Shown here in pieces: positions 1 through 16,254 of a stretch of DNA of 64,000 bases (positions within the stretch are counted from its first letter, which is position 1; each line of letters begins with the position of its first letter). The notes below the pieces were generated by a model, which did not search any database, was not told the origin of the DNA, and saw only the letters and a list, made by a program, of their open reading frames with translations. The DNA is from Larus michahellis. Its lineage: Eukaryota > Chordata > Aves > Charadriiformes > Laridae. A program made the position numbers and the translations under genes. Location: assembly GCF_964199755.1 (NCBI RefSeq), contig NC_133907.1, positions 2,609,001 through 2,673,000 of the forward strand, in the 5' to 3' direction.

Positions 1-3000
1 GAGCAATTGTCTGGATGCTCCCCCTAAGGGCTGGCTGTACCACCTCGCCTTTGTCTGATAAGACCTGGACGCTGTAAGCATTTGCTGAAAAGCATGGAAA
101 AAATAGCTACCTCTACAAAGACCTCAAGCAGACTAGAGAATGGGATCTTTATTTGAATCTGGCCTCAATTGTCTTTTAAAGTCAATTTAAACTGAAATAA
201 GATCCACTCCTCCCTTGTTCCCTCTCCAAAAATCAGCTGTAATCACAGGGTACTCTCAGTCTGGAAAAGGCTGGAGACCAGAATGCGCCTCTGACACAAG
301 TACTGGGCAATTTATCACAGGAGATTACACCCAGGGAGAGTGCTCATGTGACTGGGATTTAACAGTCAATTAAATAACACCGACATTTCTAACAAAGAAG
401 CCAGGATTAAGGAAGGACTCCCAAATGACTCCTTTTCCTTCCCGACTCTGATGCCAGCCTTGGGAATCTCCCTGTTATTAACACAGATGTTCAATTAAAG
501 CCAACCGGAACAAATAAAATTGCTTCTGAAATGTCACTACAATGGGAATCAGATGGTCAGGTCTGCCCTCGAGGCAGCCAGGCCGTTAGGAAGGCGCGCA
601 TAGGAAGCTGCCCTGTGTCTTGGACCTTATCAAAAGGATTCCAGCCATGTGTTTAGTGCAAGTGATTACGCTGTTGCTGCTCAGGTCATTTCTAACGAGC
701 AGACAGGGAAGTACTGAAGATTAACCGCTACCAGACAGTGCAGATGAATGCGGCTCTGCTGCTTAGGGAGTACACATTCAGCTGTGGTTGCCCACGCGTT
801 TACAAAGAACATGTGGCAGTGCAGTGCTTGCACAGTGATCTGAACGGGCCTCATATAGCATATAAATGCACAAAACCTCTCCCTTCCCGATCTCTTCCAG
901 CAGGCAGCAGTACCTCCCTCCAGATCTCAGTGTGGTTTTCCTTGAAATTTCCCCCAAGTCATGAGCACTGAGCACCTCTCAGTCTTGTCAGCTGCTCACT
1001 CCTGCCTCACCCGCTCCTCCTGCCCAAATGTATCCATTGCTCCTGCATTTATCCCGCTTTATTCCTCCTTACAAGCAGGGCTGGCCAGGCATGGGGAATC
1101 AGTAGAACCGCTCCAGATGCTCAGCAGGTCTCCCTGTTCTGATGGCATCAGCTCCAGTTTTGTGGCTTCCCTGCTCTTTATCCAACTACCAAGCCACTCT
1201 GTCTCTCTTCACATCTCCCCTCTTGTCTTCTGTTATGGCCCATTTGCCCTCCCTTCTTGGCCATGAGAGAGGGTTGCATCCAGCTGTAAAACATCTCATT
1301 CACCCAGTGCAATACTCCTCAGAACTGTGCGGGAAGAAATGCATGTCACTGTACTGTCACTTCCAGACCGTGTCGTGCTGTATTGGGATGGTTTTTAAAG
1401 CAAGATCACAGGCTCAGCATTTAGGCAAGCAGCTCCTTTCAGGACACTAAAAAGAGCTTGCGGCCCAACCTGTATTCACCTTTCACTAACCACAAAACAT
1501 TTCCATCTCCTCCTTTCTTTAAAGAACTTCTTACAATAATAAAAAAGAAAAAAAAAAAAGATGATTGTGTCGCTGTTTTCTTATTGCATCATTTCTTCCC
1601 CTACATGCTACTCCCCAGAGCTGTTTTTTGGGAATACCACTTTGCGCTGTGTCACCCCTGGTGCCAGAGCTGTTACAGCACTGGGTGTCAGCATACAGCT
1701 ACTGGTCTACTTAGGCACAAACAGCCTATTCAGAAGTTACCTGGAATAGAAGGATGCAGCTTTTGTCACCCAAGTTTCCTCACCACAGAAGTCACGGAGG
1801 TGATATTACACCTGATTGTGAAGGTAACCAAGATGCTGAACTTCATGTGGCAGAAGAACCAACCTTCTCCTTCCCGTACCCCACATACACTGCAGGCTGC
1901 CATAGAGATTCTTGATCTGCTTGATCGACACCAAGTCCTGCCTGTTCATACCTCTCTTTCCACTCTGTGGGGAGTGTCCAGAGTCTTGTTTTATAGGTTC
2001 ATCCAAAATGTCAGAGTTATTCCCAGTATCCTGTCCTGGACAACTCATCCCAGCAGTGTATGACATGGGGTTTTCCTAAAAGAGTATTTTATGAGGTCAC
2101 TTCATCATTTAGTCCTTGCTCTGTGAGGTCATTTAAAAGTCATGATAGTGGAGGCAAAATCCCCTTATGCTCCTCTTGGTGTATTGGAAACTACAGAACT
2201 GTTTGCTGGAAGAGACAAAACGTGGGTGAAATAAATCCACAGAATTCCCCCTAATAGAGTTGCTAGAATAATAACAAGGTCACGACTCCCTCTTGCTCCT
2301 TATAATTGCTGTGGCACATCCTTAAAAGGGATGGCTGACCACAATACAAATTTTTTTTTTTTTCCCACATAGCAGGAAGGAGTTCTTGAGAAATCACTTG
2401 GACAACATAAGAATCAGCCTAACACTGTACATGGGACCAACTACATGGCAGGGTTGCTCATGTTCCCACATCTACATCATCCTTTAACAGCAAATCCAGA
2501 GTTTTCCATAACAAACCTGTAGGGGTTTTTTTCCAACAGTAAATGTAAATTTTTTCCCAAAGGAGAAAATGCCTCATTTTTATTAAGCCATAGTACCTCA
2601 AAATAAATGCTCAAGACAAAACCTGAGTTAAGATACATAGATTACCATGGTGTGGTCTGATGTCCTTCTCCTCAAGTAATCTTCATCTGCCAAGATGCAG
2701 GGCAGCTCTGCAAGCGCAGTGATGACGCCACAAGTGTGACAGTGACACAGTGAAGGTGTTGCTAACAGCGTGTTCATGCTTCAAGAAGAATGGGGTCATT
2801 ACGTGTCTAACTACAAGTCCCAGGAGACGCACTGGCACTGTGTCTTAATGAAGACTTTTTGTATTCCAACAGACACTGCGGATCAGAAATCAGGTCCCAA
2901 AGTCAACATTTAAACAATCTCCATACTGCTGGCATGCTGGTTTTGCCGATATATGTTGTTTTACTCATTAGTGCATTTTCCAGCCACCCGAGTGACAGCC

Positions 3001-6000
3001 AAACAGCAATTTGGGGCTGTTTATTGGAACAGTAACATGTTCTGCTCCTTCTCCCTAAGGCCACACACTCAGAACTAGCACCCCCCCAAACATTTTCCAG
3101 GAAGTAGTGACTTTTGGGAACCCAAAAGATAGAATGCAAGTCGTTGATCAGAACAAGCAGCTGTAGATCCCTTGGGGGGACACACAATGCAGAACGGGAT
3201 GCTGCCTGACACTCTGTTTAAATTGGGTGGATTTATGAGCTTCTCTGATACCAAGTATTATCTGGAGCTAGAATCAGTTACCGCCCCCTTTGCTGGAATT
3301 TATCTTGGTTTATTCTGTTCCCAGCTCTGAGCACTTCTGGAGGGTGTTTGGTGTAGCTTTGTCTTTTGCAGATTCATGAAGATGGGAATCTAAGTCTGAT
3401 GGTATCCTGTAAATTTGCATTAAAGGCTCCACTGACCTCAAGAGATCCAAGAAGCCTTTAGCCTAGGACGGAGCAGTAGGAGCAAACATCGCAGCTACCA
3501 CTGTGTGCCTTGGAGCAGCAGTGGATTGTACAATGATCCGTCCTTTGTGCCATTCGTGACTCTGGGGTCCCAGCTACTGGTACAAGAAATAGGTAACCGA
3601 GAACAGGCTCCCCATGTGCATTGCTTTTTGCATTTTGGAGTTCCCAAATACCAGAGGCATTATCTCAAACTGCAGAGCGTTGTAAATCAGAGTCACTCTT
3701 CCCAGCAATCAACTTTATTATGATGCTCCCTCTCATTATCCACCCCCTAAGGGAAGAAAAAACACTCAAACGGTCCTACCCCCATAAGTGGTCCTGGATT
3801 CAAAAAGAGAAGAAAAATACCTGGATTATTTTATTTGCATGTCCAGAAAGTTAGTGGTGTAAAATTTCCCTGCTGAACACAGGATAAAACCCGAGCTTAA
3901 AATAGTAAATTAGGACACCTGCCTCTGGCTCAACTCTACTGAGTTTACTGCAGATCTTCTTTAAAGTATATATTCCTTGTGTAACAGTTATTTAAAGAAC
4001 TGTGCCACCTCATATTGCATTTTCTGAGCACTCCTCAGATTCAGTTCGATTCAAAGCTTCCTACTTTTTTCATCACATTCATTTCAGAGATGGGTAAATT
4101 CTAGTATAGGATGTAGCAGTCGACACGTCTTGCTTAAAACAAACGTCACTGTCAGAAGCAGAAACTAGGTCTCCCGAGCCTTGGCCCCAGTGCTCCAGTT
4201 TTTCTGAATGCCTGTGATGCACACTTCATGGGAAGCATGCCAGGAACAGCTCTCTGCTCGGCAGAAACCACAACAGCACTTTTTTATCCTTTCTTTCTTT
4301 TTTTTTTCTTAAAGGCACTGTAGTCAATGAGGGTTGAGTAAGAACAATGAGCCACAAGATACCTGATGAAGTGACATAGTTTGAGATTTTTACATAACCG
4401 CATGGAAAGCTGTTATACATATATGTGTATGAGACTTTCCTGAATATTTTAAGTTTTCAGGGAATTAAGACTTATGGCAGTGAGTCAGCACTGGTTCCAA
4501 CTGAGGTGAGGATGAAATCTGCTGTCAGGATAGTCTCAAACCAGCTTGAAAAAGAAAAACCATGGAGATATGTGACAAACACTACATTTTGGAAAATAAA
4601 AAAGCTGCATCTGGGGCCTTAAGACCAAACCAGATCTGTTATCAACCATTCAGTAGCCACGACCAGAAGTGAATGCTGGCCGCAGCGTCACTGGTAGGAC
4701 ACTGCCACCTGTCCCACACCTGCAAAGCCTCCCGTTCCCTAGACAAGTGCAGCGTTTGGCAAAAGGTCAAAACAATCTTATAAAACTGCCTCCCTTTACC
4801 CTGAAAGGGTTTGTGCCTGAAGTGGTCACACTTGTATCACTCGGCAACAAGGCGACTGCTGAGATCACATACTCTGTGATCAAAAGACCTGAAGCTTGGC
4901 GCCGTTATCTTCCGCAGGAGGACACAGGCTCTCCAAAGGCAGTGCTGTGTCAAGATGTGCTGAGTTTCCAGAAATATGAGCTCTGTGCTACAGTGATCAA
5001 GCTCCCTCTCAGGTAATATACTTTGCAGCCTGAAAGCTGCTTCCTTAATCTGCCTTTTGTAGTTCATGTTTTAATCAGCACCATCTGGGATTATCTTCCT
5101 TTTATTTACTTATTTTTGGGTACAGGCAGTCTTAGATCCTCAGATTTTGGTCAGCCTGCCTGGAAACAGGTTTGAGATGACCAGCTAATGTACTGAACTC
5201 CGGGGTGATGGTTCCAGGCACTTGAGAGCAGATACAAGACAGCAAGCAGCAAAAGTGACCCATCAGCAGGCACTGAATTTAACGGCAGCGTCGACTTTTT
5301 AAGGTCGTCGTTTCCTCCGCACAGCTGGCTCGTGGGCTGTACAGTCACAGATCCGCTCCTGTGCTTGGCTGACTGATCAAGCACAGATGACCCCATTTTC
5401 CCAGGAATGCAGAGGGAGTCCTCTGCGAGCATGGCTCCATCGGCCAGAACAGAAATCAGGCGTGTAAATCCCTTTCTTTTAGCCTCAAACTAGTCAAAGG
5501 GAGAATTAAACCCCCAGCCTTTCTAGCCCTTGTAAGAGGAAAGAGCTGAATGAACCAGGGGCAAGCTGCAAGTAATAATCTCTGCCACCTCCCCGGTGCA
5601 CTACCCAATTTATTTTGAAGTGCTATTTTTATCAGCCTCAGACATTTGAAACACTTTGCCTCGAGCATGAACTATCACATTTCCCAGCTCAATGAGCAAC
5701 CCACATAGAGTTGTGCTAAATGCTTTACGAAAATACTGTCTTGTGAAATAAAACACACGCTATCTTAGCATCTTTGCTCCACCTTACTTACCTGGCAGGC
5801 ACTGCAGCTCATGAGAGTGGGGGACTGAGTAACTTCACACCAGGACGCCAGCCTTTTGGTATGCATCGATAGATGGGTCAAGGTGCTCCTCAGGACTCTG
5901 GTGCCCTCTGAAAGCAGTGAAAAGATTATTGCATTTAGAGCCAGACAAACAACAGCTGAATTTTGATATACGTGGTGTGTCCTAGCGCATAGCTTACAAT

Positions 6001-9000
6001 CGGCTCATCAAAAGGCGAAGCATGACTTTTCCTTCCCATCCCTGCAATAACCCCCAATGGAGGCCCAGCACGCCTGGCCTCCCGGCACAAGGATCGTCCT
6101 CCATCCTCTCAGAAGAACATCTGCCATGGGTTAACAGATAATACATGCGCAGCTCCGGGGCTCCTGAAATCTGCATTTTAATCCTGGCGCTATCAGATGT
6201 CTGACAGATGGCCATACCTCGCTTTCGGACCGCCATTGCTTTCCCAGGTGTGAAACATGGATAAACACACACCCGTCCCCACGAAGCCGGTGGAGATCTG
6301 CCGCAGGAGCAGTGCAACACACACACACACCAGGCTTTGCTGAAGCCCACCACCACTGGTAGCACCAAAGGGTTTTATTTTAACTCCCTGTCGATGGGGA
6401 CGGGTGTGGGTGCCCAGGCGGTGGCAGGAGGAGCTCTGTGAGGAGAGGCAGGGCCGCCTCATGCCAGACACAGCCGGTTCCAGCCGGTTCCGGCTGCCCA
6501 CCGCAGGGCACAGCTGGGCCCCTCAGCGACGCTGGGAAAACGTGTGTAAGAACAGGGAAAATGGTGAGATAAAAAAAATACAAAATCACGAAATAAAATC
6601 ATATAAAATCATGCAGGCACTGGGGCCGGGGGAGGACAGGGAGCTCTGGGCACCAGAGCGGGGAAAAAGAACGTGGGGTGGGGGGGGGGAAGGTGTTTAA
6701 ATCTTTGTTTCTTACTATCCAACCCCATTTTAATAGGCAATAAATTAATTTTCCTGTTCTGCCCATGATGGGAATTAATAAGTGATCTCCTTGCCTTCAC
6801 CCCTGAGCTTCTCCATCTCGTGTTGTGTCCCGTTGAGGAGGGACAGCGAGGGGGAGCTGGGTGAGCGCCAGGCCACGGTCAGCCAAAACCAGCAGGATTC
6901 TGCTAACGGGAACGCTCTGCTCTCAAACGGGGGGGTCCCGAACCCTTGGCAGAAAAGGCAGGTATTTGCTTTTCTTCCCAGTCCAGTAGAAAGAGGAGGA
7001 TTTCTGGACAGACTAAAGCTCGGGTACGTACGCTGCAGAACAATCCACTTGGTTCAGCCTGGCCGCGTTTGTTTTTACTTGCTATCAGCTATCCGAGAAC
7101 AGACGTTTACACCCTTTTTTCATCATAATACATTAAAAAAATCCCACATTGACCTTATTAATAGTTTTTAATTCTTAAAATCTCAGTACCTGCAGTTCCT
7201 ATTGAGGATTTAGCCAAGGAGAACTCCTGCCTAATATTAAACAATAGTGTATTTTCCAGCAGGAAAAAAAAAAAATAATCCTAATTAGTTTTCTATGGTT
7301 TTTTTGCCATGGCTGATTAATCCAACATACATATGGGGAAGCCTTCTCTGGGATGCCTCAACACAAATTGTCATCAATGAATTAACTAAAATCAAAAGCT
7401 CCCTTAGCTTATTCAAAGTAGTATTTGCAGCAGAGGTGTTTTTACCTCTGTGTATCACTGAGCGACAGCAACGGAACAAAAGAGGAGGTGGGAATAGAGA
7501 GCCCTCCCTAACATCCAACTGAAAAACAAAATCGGTGCCAAATCCAGTGTAATCCAGGTAGGCTTTCAGCAGCCTGCAGCACCACAACATGCTTTAGGAA
7601 AATAGAGCGTATCCCTCGCAAGGTGTCCCAGCTTCCTTCTGAGGGAGCACTGGTGGGACAGCCTCTGCCCCACACACCCCTCGGCAGCTGCAGCCAGGAA
7701 GGGGACAGCAGCAGGAACGGACATCCATGAAGGCAAAAGACTCTCTTGGCCCCTTATATTCCTCTTCTGAGTCACAGTTTTTTCTGCCGTAAAGCACAAG
7801 CCATGCCAGGGGAGCACGTTGGCTCTTGTCTTCTCCCAGCCTTGGCAGTGTTCTGCCTGTTTGGCACCTTGCAAGCGAGGGTGATGTTATCAAAGCTGCT
7901 AATTCTGTGCTCCCAGCAACAGAAGATGCAGTGGCCTCCTAACCCCAGACCTCTGATCACAACACACTTACAGCTGAGATTGACTAAAACAGCTTTTCAA
8001 CACCATGTAGTTCATTAAAATAATGTCAAGGCTTAAAGGAAACCAAATCAGCTTTAAGACATCTACAAGCTCCTACCAACAAACAAGGTGTTTTAAGGAG
8101 TAGACAGGCTCTGCCTGAGCATCAGAATTTTAGCCAAAGCCACTAAAATAGCCCCAGTTAAATCAGCTGTCTTTCGGATGCCACTGCCAAGTGCTCGTAA
8201 GTAACAGAAAAGAATTTCACGACTTGGTGCAATGTAACCATGTAAGGGCAACTCTGTCCATCTTGTACAGTACAAGTACAGTTCATTCCCTTTCATGGCT
8301 CTACATGATCTGAACTATTCCTGTCCCGGGAAAACAAAGAACATTTTACATCACAATACTAGAAAATGCAACTCAAAATTGATTTTTAAAGGGACACATG
8401 TCTTCCCTTGTTAGGATTCTGCCGAAATTTTTAGAAGCCCTCACGTGCTATGCAGTCTCACTGGTGACGACGCTGAGAACTGCAGGAAGCCTTTAGCACA
8501 GCGCTAAACCATCTCCAATTGAACTACACTTTAGGATAAGGCAACATAACATTTCATAAGCTTATTTTGACAAGAAATTAATGGAAAAAGTAGGTTCTTT
8601 GCAATTTTTAAAAATTCTGAAAACCAAACAGCAACACTCAGTATTACAAAGCCAAGAAAGTTTTAAATTATGACATAATTCTTAAATATGTAATCAGTAC
8701 AGAAGGGTAAATTTGGTATAGCTGGATGCTAATGGAGACATCTGAGAGACCCCAAGTTCATCTTGAACTTTTAAGCTGTCAGTTCACTTTGCCTTACGGA
8801 GGAATTCCACTGAAATCCACAGGGATGAACAGAGTCCCAGGGGATTAGAAGCAAGTCAACAATATTTAAACTCTTTGGTAAACTAGGCATTTATCAGCAG
8901 TAAACAGTTACTGGTTGTATTTAAAGTTCTAACCTAACGCTAAGGCAGAAGCAGTTAATTTAAGATATGTCAGAAAGAAACATCAAGTCCAATGAAAACT

Positions 9001-12000
9001 TACCTCCTTTTACTGTGTACAAAGGAAAGTGATGAGGATTGGACATAAGCCAAGCAGAAATCTCTCCAGTTGCAGACTGTATTTGTCTTTCCAGAAAGTG
9101 TTTTCAGAGATTTATCTGCTGGAAAAATGAATTATTTCCAGGAGAATCACAACTAACAGTTGTGTGTGTGTGTGTGTCCCTGCCTTTTTTTTTTAACGCA
9201 TCCTTCATGGTTGACTCATGTGTCAGAAAAAAATAGCTCAAAAATAAAGTGTGGATTAATTTTTTTTGTCCTGCTTGTGGTATTTAAAAGGTCTCTCTCT
9301 TTCGCTGCTTTCTCTATTATTAAGTTCAACATGAATTCAACACAAAGCCTTTTTTTGGTCTTTTTAGCCGAGCTCCCCCTTGCTTGAAACATCCAGGAGT
9401 TTATCTTTTAAAAGTTCTATCAGCTTGGAGGAGGACCGGTAAATTCAAGCGATATCAGCAGGAAGACAGAATGAGCAACCAAAGATGTTTTAGTTTCTAG
9501 CCACGCTAAGAAGGGCTAACAGCCTGTAGAGTTCGGTCTTCTCTGCTGAATTTGCTTCTGAAACAAAGGTTTAGTTCGTAGTTCATTATATCCATACAGT
9601 GGCTTACACTTGAAATCCTAATTCACTTTATGATTTAAAAAAACCCAAATGATTCAGATAAAAAAAAAACATAACCACACTGCAACTACACATCAACATG
9701 GTCTGATTTGCTATGCCTATATTCAATAGATATCCACGGTGTCAAGACAGGATTTTCCAAAGAAACGTGCTGTATTTTGACATGTCTGAGAAGAAAAGCA
9801 CAGATAAGGAGAAAGACAGCACACTTGGGTAGTTCAGCCATCCTCCTCCTTAGTTCAGAGGTGGCAGCATCCCTGTTCCGGGCTCTCCAGAGGGAAGCCT
9901 GAGGCTTAAGTTTCCCACACCCCCAGGGCATCCGCAGCAAACAGGTCAGAAACAAGCCACACGGTAACCAGCTCTACACAGAGGCAGCCTACAGCATCAA
10001 CAGGAAAGCACCACCAAAACAGTTTCTCTCACTTGAGAAGACTTTGACAGAGGGCCTATGCAGAGACTTGAGTAAGGACAACCGCAACCATCACCCTAGA
10101 GATGATCGCACAGGAGTGAACGCGGTACAATCTGGATATAACCTCCCGCAGTAATTCTTGAGAATGCATGACCTGAAGGACAGCCTGTGTATAGCCGCAG
10201 ATATGAAACTGGTAAAATGTTGCTGACAGTGGAAGTTTTCACTACTAGTCGTATCACACTGCCATGTTTTGAAACTACCAAAACCATATATGACATTCTA
10301 TTTTAAGTGATAAGCACCAACTGACAAATAAAGCTACTACGCGCAAACAAAATCTATTGAAGACAAAAGCTGCACCTGGAAGGAAGGATACAGCCTTTTC
10401 TTGTGTCCCTCCTGCAAAACAGAAATCTGAGGGATGTTATAGCACTAGAAAAGACATCATGCTTTTAAGTCCTCCTGTAATTACAGCCAAAGTAAATCAG
10501 AAATCTCTTTTCCCCATAGAGGTACTATTAAGACAAAAAGCATAAAGCGTCAGCTCTTCTCTGAACACCTGTTCTTGCCCCTTTCTCACGCCCGTCTCAG
10601 TGCCAGCAGTTGCTTCTGTCTTAGCACTTACTGCAATTCCAATTCTCAATTTCTGCAGACAGTACAGGGAAAAAACATAGCAGAGAGCTTTTGCAATTTA
10701 ATACAGTGCTTAACGCTGCTAAGACATAATGAAGCCATAATACTGCCAAAAGCTCTGCGGCCCATTAGAATGGCACGCGAGATCCCAGAAGTTCATTAGT
10801 GCAGCTACAGCACCTTAAGCATCGCACTTTCCAAACGCAATACCAAAGCCCAACGTGAAGAGCTGATCAAAATAAAAAAGACCACGAAGCAATGTTTCTG
10901 GTGTGTTTTGGCAGATAAAGCAGAAGCAAGTTCAGAGGTGTCAGAATGTAGTACTGCAAGCTCAGGATGATTGTAGATTTTTTTATATGCTTCAGTTTGA
11001 GAGCCCATTTACGATCTCAGCCCTGCAGGATAACCAACCCTATTTCTAAGATACTGCCTGTATCTGAAGTTAATACCTAACAGTAACTCAGCAAAGCTTG
11101 TGGTTCGAGTATCAGTGCAGTCTGGGCTACCAAGTATTTTTCTTTCACAATAACTGCTTCAGAAGCTTTACATTTACAACCAACCAGTTCAACTAAAACT
11201 AAACACCTGAAGTACAACAGATAAAACCTTGAAGCAACTCTTTCCAACTAAACTATAAAAACTTCTGTGTGTGTGAGAAGTGTGAAGTGATGGAAATTAG
11301 ACAGAGACAGGGAACCGACAGATAAAGAGATTTCAGCAGATGTAGAATCATTCAAACTGCTAGCATCCCCCCTTGGTTCCGCTAGTAGGATAGCTAAAAA
11401 AACCCAACCCGCATCAGCAGGTAGAAAACCTATCTAGCCATTAAAGGGCTATTAAGTAATTTATTAAAATATTGCCAAATATTCAGATTTCTTTATCTTT
11501 AAATTATTTCCCTGCTTTTCGACATCAAGGTCTTATATAAGAGTAAAAAGGTAGAACTTTTAAGTCTCTCTCACATGACAATCACTGCTAGCACGCCAAG
11601 AAGTGTTTCTGAGAAGACATTTCCATAATTCCAGTTTTAATAATTCGCTTAAAGAATGTGGATCAATGGCAGAATAAATACTGCGAGCCTATCAGCAGAA
11701 AAACCACTAAACTTTGGTAACGTAACTGAAAGAATCCCCTTAGTTTTTCCAGTGAAAAAGCAGCAAGCTGAATTAGATTGCTACATTGCAAAATGTTCCA
11801 TTACAGCTCAAAAAAGGAGTTGAGCTGCAACTGCAAAACTTACTAAATCTCGAAAAAAAAGATCATAGCGTACCAAAGAGGGAAGTGGAAATTCCCGATT
11901 TTCAACTCTGACACTGTTTTACAAGCTAATTTGTTTTAAGAATTCATCATCAGAATCTGTATATCTTTTGAAGATACACATTTTTAAGTCTTTTAAGACC

Positions 12001-12049
12001 AGCTATAATAAATCCACCGATTTTTGTGACTTGAACAGAAGAGACACAG
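1..12049. other. Intergenic or unassigned non-coding DNA left of RPS21
   Basis: I find no exon I can support in this stretch. Open frames on both strands are short, lack family motifs and are not flanked by consistent splice sites. The DNA is AT-rich, with simple tracts such as a CA run near 6318-6333, a TG run near 9160-9177 and several A or T runs. By human synteny LAMA5 would be the next gene to the left, but no laminin-like coding segment is visible. The first 600 bases are rich in TAAT and GATA-type words and could be regulatory; that is only an impression. Confidence 0.5.
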
Positions 12050-12069
12050 CACAATATAGGTTTGAACTG

Positions 12070-12075
12070 TTTATT
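12070..12075 (-). terminator. RPS21: RPS21 polyadenylation signal AATAAA
   Basis: AATAAA on the minus strand 35 nt after the RPS21 stop codon, followed within about 25 nt by a GU-rich stretch (TTGTGCTGTGTC), the usual arrangement for cleavage. Confidence 0.85.
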
Positions 12076-12109
12076 TTACGTCAGATGTTCCATACTGGAG
12101 TTTCTTCAG

Positions 12110-15821
<3,712 letters not shown>

Positions 15822-16254
15822 CTCCTTGGGACGGCCGCTGAGGCACCGACACCGAGCGGGAATACCTGCAAGGCGCAAGGCCGGGCTGAGGGGCTGCCCC
15901 CGCACAGCACTCCCCCCGCTCCCGCAGAGCCCCCTCCCCCGCCTCACGGCACCCCGCACACCGAGGGGAGCCCCCTACCCCGCCGGCCGGCCGCTCTCCC
16001 CGGCGGAGACCCGCCATCCCGCTCCTACCTCGCGTGCGCCGCGGCGGAAAGGGAGGGGTGGTGGCGGAAGCGGAAAGAGGCCGGACGGGGGGAAGCGCTT
16101 CCGGCGCGGCGCCGTGACGTCGGCAGCGCGACCGTTAAACGGTCGCCGGGGGACCGCCGTGCGTTATGGCGCCGCGAGGCAGAGGGGAGCCCGGTCCGCT
16201 GGCGAGCAGCCCCCGCGGAACCGGAAAAAACAGTCCGAAACCAGGCGTTTGGGT

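Noticed and set aside
1458-2063. 201-codon open frame on the plus strand
   Set aside because: It includes a lysine run from an A tract, has no family motif, no splice context and ordinary intergenic composition. It looks like a chance open frame.
6470-6491. Tandem AGCCGGTTCC duplication
   Set aside because: Only two copies of a ten-base unit with no associated feature; this is common by chance or slippage.
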